Shown: piece by piece, positions 4,405 through 6,885 of the stretch | Layout of the letters: each line of letters opens with the position of its first letter | Numbering within the stretch: the stretch's first letter is position 1 | DNA from: Methylacidiphilaceae bacterium UBA1321 | Lineage (GTDB): Bacteria; Verrucomicrobiota; Verrucomicrobiia; Methylacidiphilales; UBA1321 | Length of the DNA stretch: 6,885 nt | Assembly: GCA_002306945.1 (NCBI GenBank) | Contig: DBTH01000115.1 | Location: forward strand, 413 to 7,297 | Direction: 5' to 3' | The notes under the pieces: generated by a model | What the model was told of the DNA's origin: nothing | What the model saw: the letters and a program-made list of their open reading frames with translations, nothing else | Database searches by the model: none | Made by a program: the position numbers and the translations under genes

Positions 4405-6237
4405 CTAAGGCATCTGAGCTTCGAGAGCGGCGTCGAAGGCCGCGCCATCGCGCGGAAGGCGCAGGGCCCAAGACTTCGTTTTCCCGAGATACTCGACGGT
4501 GAGTTCGTAATCGCCGATGAAGGCGCGAGTATTGACCGAACCCTGCGCATCGGTCTGACCGGTGAATTCGGTATGCCATTCTTTCAAAATCAGATCGTTC
4601 CAGACCTGTCCGTTGGGTTTGAGCGACCAGTCTTTGCGATAAAGCGCGGCCTTTGGTTCCCAGTGTTGACGTTCCCAGAATCCCCACGTCAACAGCGCGC
4701 TGACGGACGGATGGCTGAAGATCGCCGTCATGAAATCGCGCGTGTAGCGGGCCTGCAATTCCTCGTCGTCGATGTCGATGTCGAACTCGGTAATCTCGAT
4801 GTCGAGGCCGAAAACGGCCCAGCGGTCGAGTTCCTTGATGATCGCCTCGGGCGGGGTCAGGTCGTAATTGAAATGCGACTGGATGCCGATGCCGCCGATG
4901 GGCGCGCCGCTATCGATGAGGTAGCGGATGTTTTTTTCGAAATTGCGTTTGTGCGCGGTCTCGATGCCGAGAGCCATGAATCCGGCGTAGTCGTTGAGGA
5001 AAAGTTTTGCCTGTGGATCGGCCTGACGTGCGAGCTTGAACCATTCGACCATGACGCCCGGCCCGAAGAGATCCTGGAGATCGTGATTGGAATAGGGTTC
5101 GTTGATGACGTCCCAGTCGGAGATGAGGCCCTTGGTCGCTCCCGCCTCGTCGAGGATGTGGTTGGAGACGCGCAGGCGCAGCGATTCGGGCATGTCGCGG
5201 TAGGTCTGGAGTTCCTTCGGCAGGAATTGCCAGGACGGCCAGACGAGATTGTGTCCGCGCACGTCGATGTTGCGGCTGCGCAGCCACTGGATCGCGGCGA
5301 GGGTGTCTTTGCGTCGCTCCAGGTTGTTCCATTCGGGCCATTTGAGATCGTTCTCGAAGACAACTTTGGTGAAGTTGTGCTCGACGATGTCGCGGTAGCG
5401 GTCGAAGTCCGGTCCCTTGCCGAGAATGGACGAGGTGACCACGCACGAGCCGAAACCGAAGCCATGCCGGGTCTGGTGGAGGATCACCTTGGCGTCCTTG
5501 AGTGGGCGGCCCGACGGATCCTTGACGTTGATCGTCAACTCGGCCTTGCGGTAGTGTTCGATGCGCTCCTCGGCGGCCTTGCGCCAGGGGGCGTCGGGTT
5601 CCATGCCGTCGTAATGAACCGGCGTGCGCGGCAGGTCAACGAGTTTTTTGCCCGCACCGTAATTCAGCAGGGCGATGCCGCCGATCTGAATGGTCTGCGG
5701 TTTGTAGCCGCTCTGGATGCAAAACTGCGTGCCGTTGACGGCGTAATTTTTTTCCGATTCGAACGGTATGGCCACCGCTTTCCATTCCTTGCCCGCCGTC
5801 AGTGTGCGCAGGAGAAGTTTGTCGTAGGGATCGAAGGAGCGTTCGACGACGAATTGTACGGTGCCGGTGGGATTCTCCGCTTTCGGATCGACCCCGCGTA
5901 TCCACACCATCAGCCAGAGCTTGTCCCCGGCGTGAATTTCCGAGGGAATGAGCGCCGATAAGCGCAGGTTCCATTCATGCGGTGGGACGACCTTTGTTTC
6001 CAGTTCAACGGCCTGCTTGAAATTCATCCCCTCGACGCTCATGGGCTGGAATGCGCCGTAGTGATCCTGATCGTAAAACTTGAGAACCGATTCGACCGGC
6101 TTGGGAAAGAGTGGCGTTCCTCCCGCAAGGGGCTGAATGGTTTCCGCGCCCTGCGTGGAGGGAACGAAAGCACCCAGGGCGAGGCCGGAAAAAAAAAGCG
6201 CCTGGAGAATCGTAAACAGGGTTCTCGGCGCTTGCAT
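4405..6237 (-). CDS. Secreted glycoside hydrolase family 10 protein (endo-1,4-beta-xylanase type)
   Basis: A 610-residue secreted GH10 enzyme, expected to cleave beta-1,4-xylan with retention of configuration. Residues 1 to about 30 are a signal peptide (Arg5, hydrophobic 7-25, likely cleavage near STQG/AE). Residues 32-195 look like a beta-sandwich carbohydrate-binding domain of the CBM4/9 kind. Residues 218-260 are a linker with a strand-rich segment (LTINVKDPSGRPLKDAKV) often seen before GH10 domains in this phylum. The catalytic barrel spans about 258-550: ENDLKWPEW (295-303), RGHNLVWPSW (327-336), acid/base Glu380 in DVINEPYS (codon 5098-5100), QSH (453-455), nucleophile Glu484 in IEITEFDID (codon 4786-4788) and LLTWGFW (515-521). 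A C-terminal tail (552-595, with FTGQTDAQG and FIGDYELTV) resembles a small beta-domain. All key residues are intact. It starts 8 nt after the H-X9-DG protein gene with no Shine-Dalgarno, so the two are probably coupled. Confidence 0.96.
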   Translation of the reverse strand: MQAPRTLFTILQALFFSGLALGAFVPSTQGAETIQPLAGGTPLFPKPVESVLKFYDQDHYGAFQPMSVEGMNFKQAVELETKVVPPHEWNLRLSALIPSEIHAGDKLWLMVWIRGVDPKAENPTGTVQFVVERSFDPYDKLLLRTLTAGKEWKAVAIPFESEKNYAVNGTQFCIQSGYKPQTIQIGGIALLNYGAGKKLVDLPRTPVHYDGMEPDAPWRKAAEERIEHYRKAELTINVKDPSGRPLKDAKVILHQTRHGFGFGSCVVTSSILGKGPDFDRYRDIVEHNFTKVVFENDLKWPEWNNLERRKDTLAAIQWLRSRNIDVRGHNLVWPSWQFLPKELQTYRDMPESLRLRVSNHILDEAGATKGLISDWDVINEPYSNHDLQDLFGPGVMVEWFKLARQADPQAKLFLNDYAGFMALGIETAHKRNFEKNIRYLIDSGAPIGGIGIQSHFNYDLTPPEAIIKELDRWAVFGLDIEITEFDIDIDDEELQARYTRDFMTAIFSHPSVSALLTWGFWERQHWEPKAALYRKDWSLKPNGQVWNDLILKEWHTEFTGQTDAQGSVNTRAFIGDYELTVEYLGKTKSWALRLPRDGAAFDAALEAQMP

Positions 6238-6245
6238 GGATGTGG

Positions 6246-6885
6246 TTAGTTGACCGGTTTGTAAACGCTATCGCTATCGGTTGGGCCACCATATTGGACG
6301 GCCATTGTTTTACTGTCGAATGCTTTAAATGCCGCAACGTGGCCGTCGTAAAAAAGAATGTTCGAGTAGCCGCCATGAATCGGGATCGTACCGCCGGGGA
6401 ATGCGGGATTTTGCGTGTAGTCGTCCTTGTCGGCATCGGTGGAGGTGAACATGTTGGAGGCGATGTCTCCACCCATGATGGTGATGCCGGGATTGGAAAT
6501 AAGCGAGAGACGCACGGCGGCGAATTTGGGAGTTGAGCCATCATCCGATGCAGCGATACCGGCGGCATGGCTGCCCTGGAAATAGCTGTAGACTTTGTTG
6601 TTGGAGAATTTGGCGGCGCTGCCGGGGCAACGGTAAACACCGAGCGCCTTGCCACCCATGTACGGTTCGAGTTGTTCGGTCCAGCCAGCTTGTAGGGTCT
6701 GCGAGTCTGTCGAGCCGCGCGGGATCGTGCCGCCCGATTCGGGAAGCTGGCCATCGTGTTCGCTGGCAAAGGTGAAGAGTCCCGCGCCGATCTCGCGCAG
6801 ATTGCTGGCGCATGCCGATTTGTCTGCATAGATGTGCGCGCGTTGAACGCCGGCAAGGGACAGGGCGGCGAGAATGGCAATGATG
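6246..6885 (-). CDS. Prepilin-like protein with H-X9-DG motif (N-terminus beyond right edge)
   Basis: The minus-strand frame is open to the window edge and gives 212 residues. The first visible part, IIAILAALSLAGVQRAHIYA, is the second half of a type IV prepilin/pseudopilin hydrophobic helix; the GFTLVE-type cleavage site would lie just outside. It is followed by CASNLREIGAGLFTFASEHD and LPESGG, the classic C-SNLRxIGxxL / xGxLP pattern of these proteins, then a CPGS segment and, near the C-terminus, HGGYSNILFYDGHVAAF. There the His (6375-6377) is followed by exactly nine residues and then Asp-Gly (6342-6347), i.e. the H-X9-DG motif. Such proteins are numerous in Verrucomicrobiota and Planctomycetota; their role is uncertain, possibly as pseudopilins of a secretion system or as surface proteins. 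An internal Met at 6659 is not the start. It immediately precedes the GH10 gene. Confidence 0.92.
   Translation of the reverse strand, partial: IIAILAALSLAGVQRAHIYADKSACASNLREIGAGLFTFASEHDGQLPESGGTIPRGSTDSQTLQAGWTEQLEPYMGGKALGVYRCPGSAAKFSNNKVYSYFQGSHAAGIAASDDGSTPKFAAVRLSLISNPGITIMGGDIASNMFTSTDADKDDYTQNPAFPGGTIPIHGGYSNILFYDGHVAAFKAFDSKTMAVQYGGPTDSDSVYKPVN

Noticed and set aside
4305..4550. Longer start (4550) for the antitoxin-like gene
   Set aside because: It would overlap the GH10 3' end by about 146 nt, the added residues look like non-coding translation, and the promoter lies downstream of that start.
4573..5961. 462-codon plus-strand ORF
   Set aside because: Long, but fully antisense to the GH10 gene, whose strand has a complete signal peptide, catalytic Glu residues and domain order. 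The long open frame is a by-product of GC-rich codon use.
6005..6880. 291-codon minus-strand ORF
   Set aside because: Out-of-frame shadow spanning both the H-X9-DG gene and the GH10 5' end; its translation is Ser/Pro/Arg-rich without motifs.

Overview
This window is ordinary-looking chromosomal DNA, fairly GC-rich and densely coded, most likely from a Verrucomicrobiota (or related PVC-group) bacterium. That assignment is inference. It rests on a prepilin-like protein with the H-X9-DG motif, a family greatly expanded in Verrucomicrobiota, Planctomycetota and Lentisphaerota, on a secreted GH10 enzyme paired with it, and on the near absence of Shine-Dalgarno sequences before most starts.

Layout. 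At the left edge, the 5' third or so of a dGTP triphosphohydrolase gene (dgt) runs leftward out of the window. A 196-bp divergent intergenic region follows, holding a perfect 22-bp palindrome. Rightward from 540 comes a tight operon: an M16 zinc peptidase, then pabB (aminodeoxychorismate synthase component I), then a fold-type-IV PLP enzyme in the pabC position. pabB and the pabC-like gene overlap by 4 nt. Together these two would make p-aminobenzoate for folate. The amidotransferase subunit (PabA/TrpG) is not in the window. One nucleotide after the pabC-like stop lies a small RelE/ParE-type toxin-like gene.

On the minus strand, tail-to-tail with the toxin-like gene and overlapping it by 11 nt, is a small, strongly basic protein resembling 'addiction module component' antitoxins. 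It has a recognisable promoter placed so that its mRNA would be leaderless, with a hairpin at the very 5' end. Upstream of it on the same strand is a large secreted GH10 (endo-xylanase-type) protein, preceded by 8 nt by a prepilin-like H-X9-DG protein whose N-terminus is cut off by the right edge.

The most unusual parts are (i) the convergent, overlapping toxin/antitoxin-like pair whose toxin sits at the end of a folate operon, (ii) the leaderless promoter and start-codon hairpin of the partner gene, and (iii) the pabC-like enzyme with Ser in place of the conserved PLP-binding Glu. I saw no CRISPR array, rRNA, tRNA, insertion sequence or convincing intrinsic terminator.
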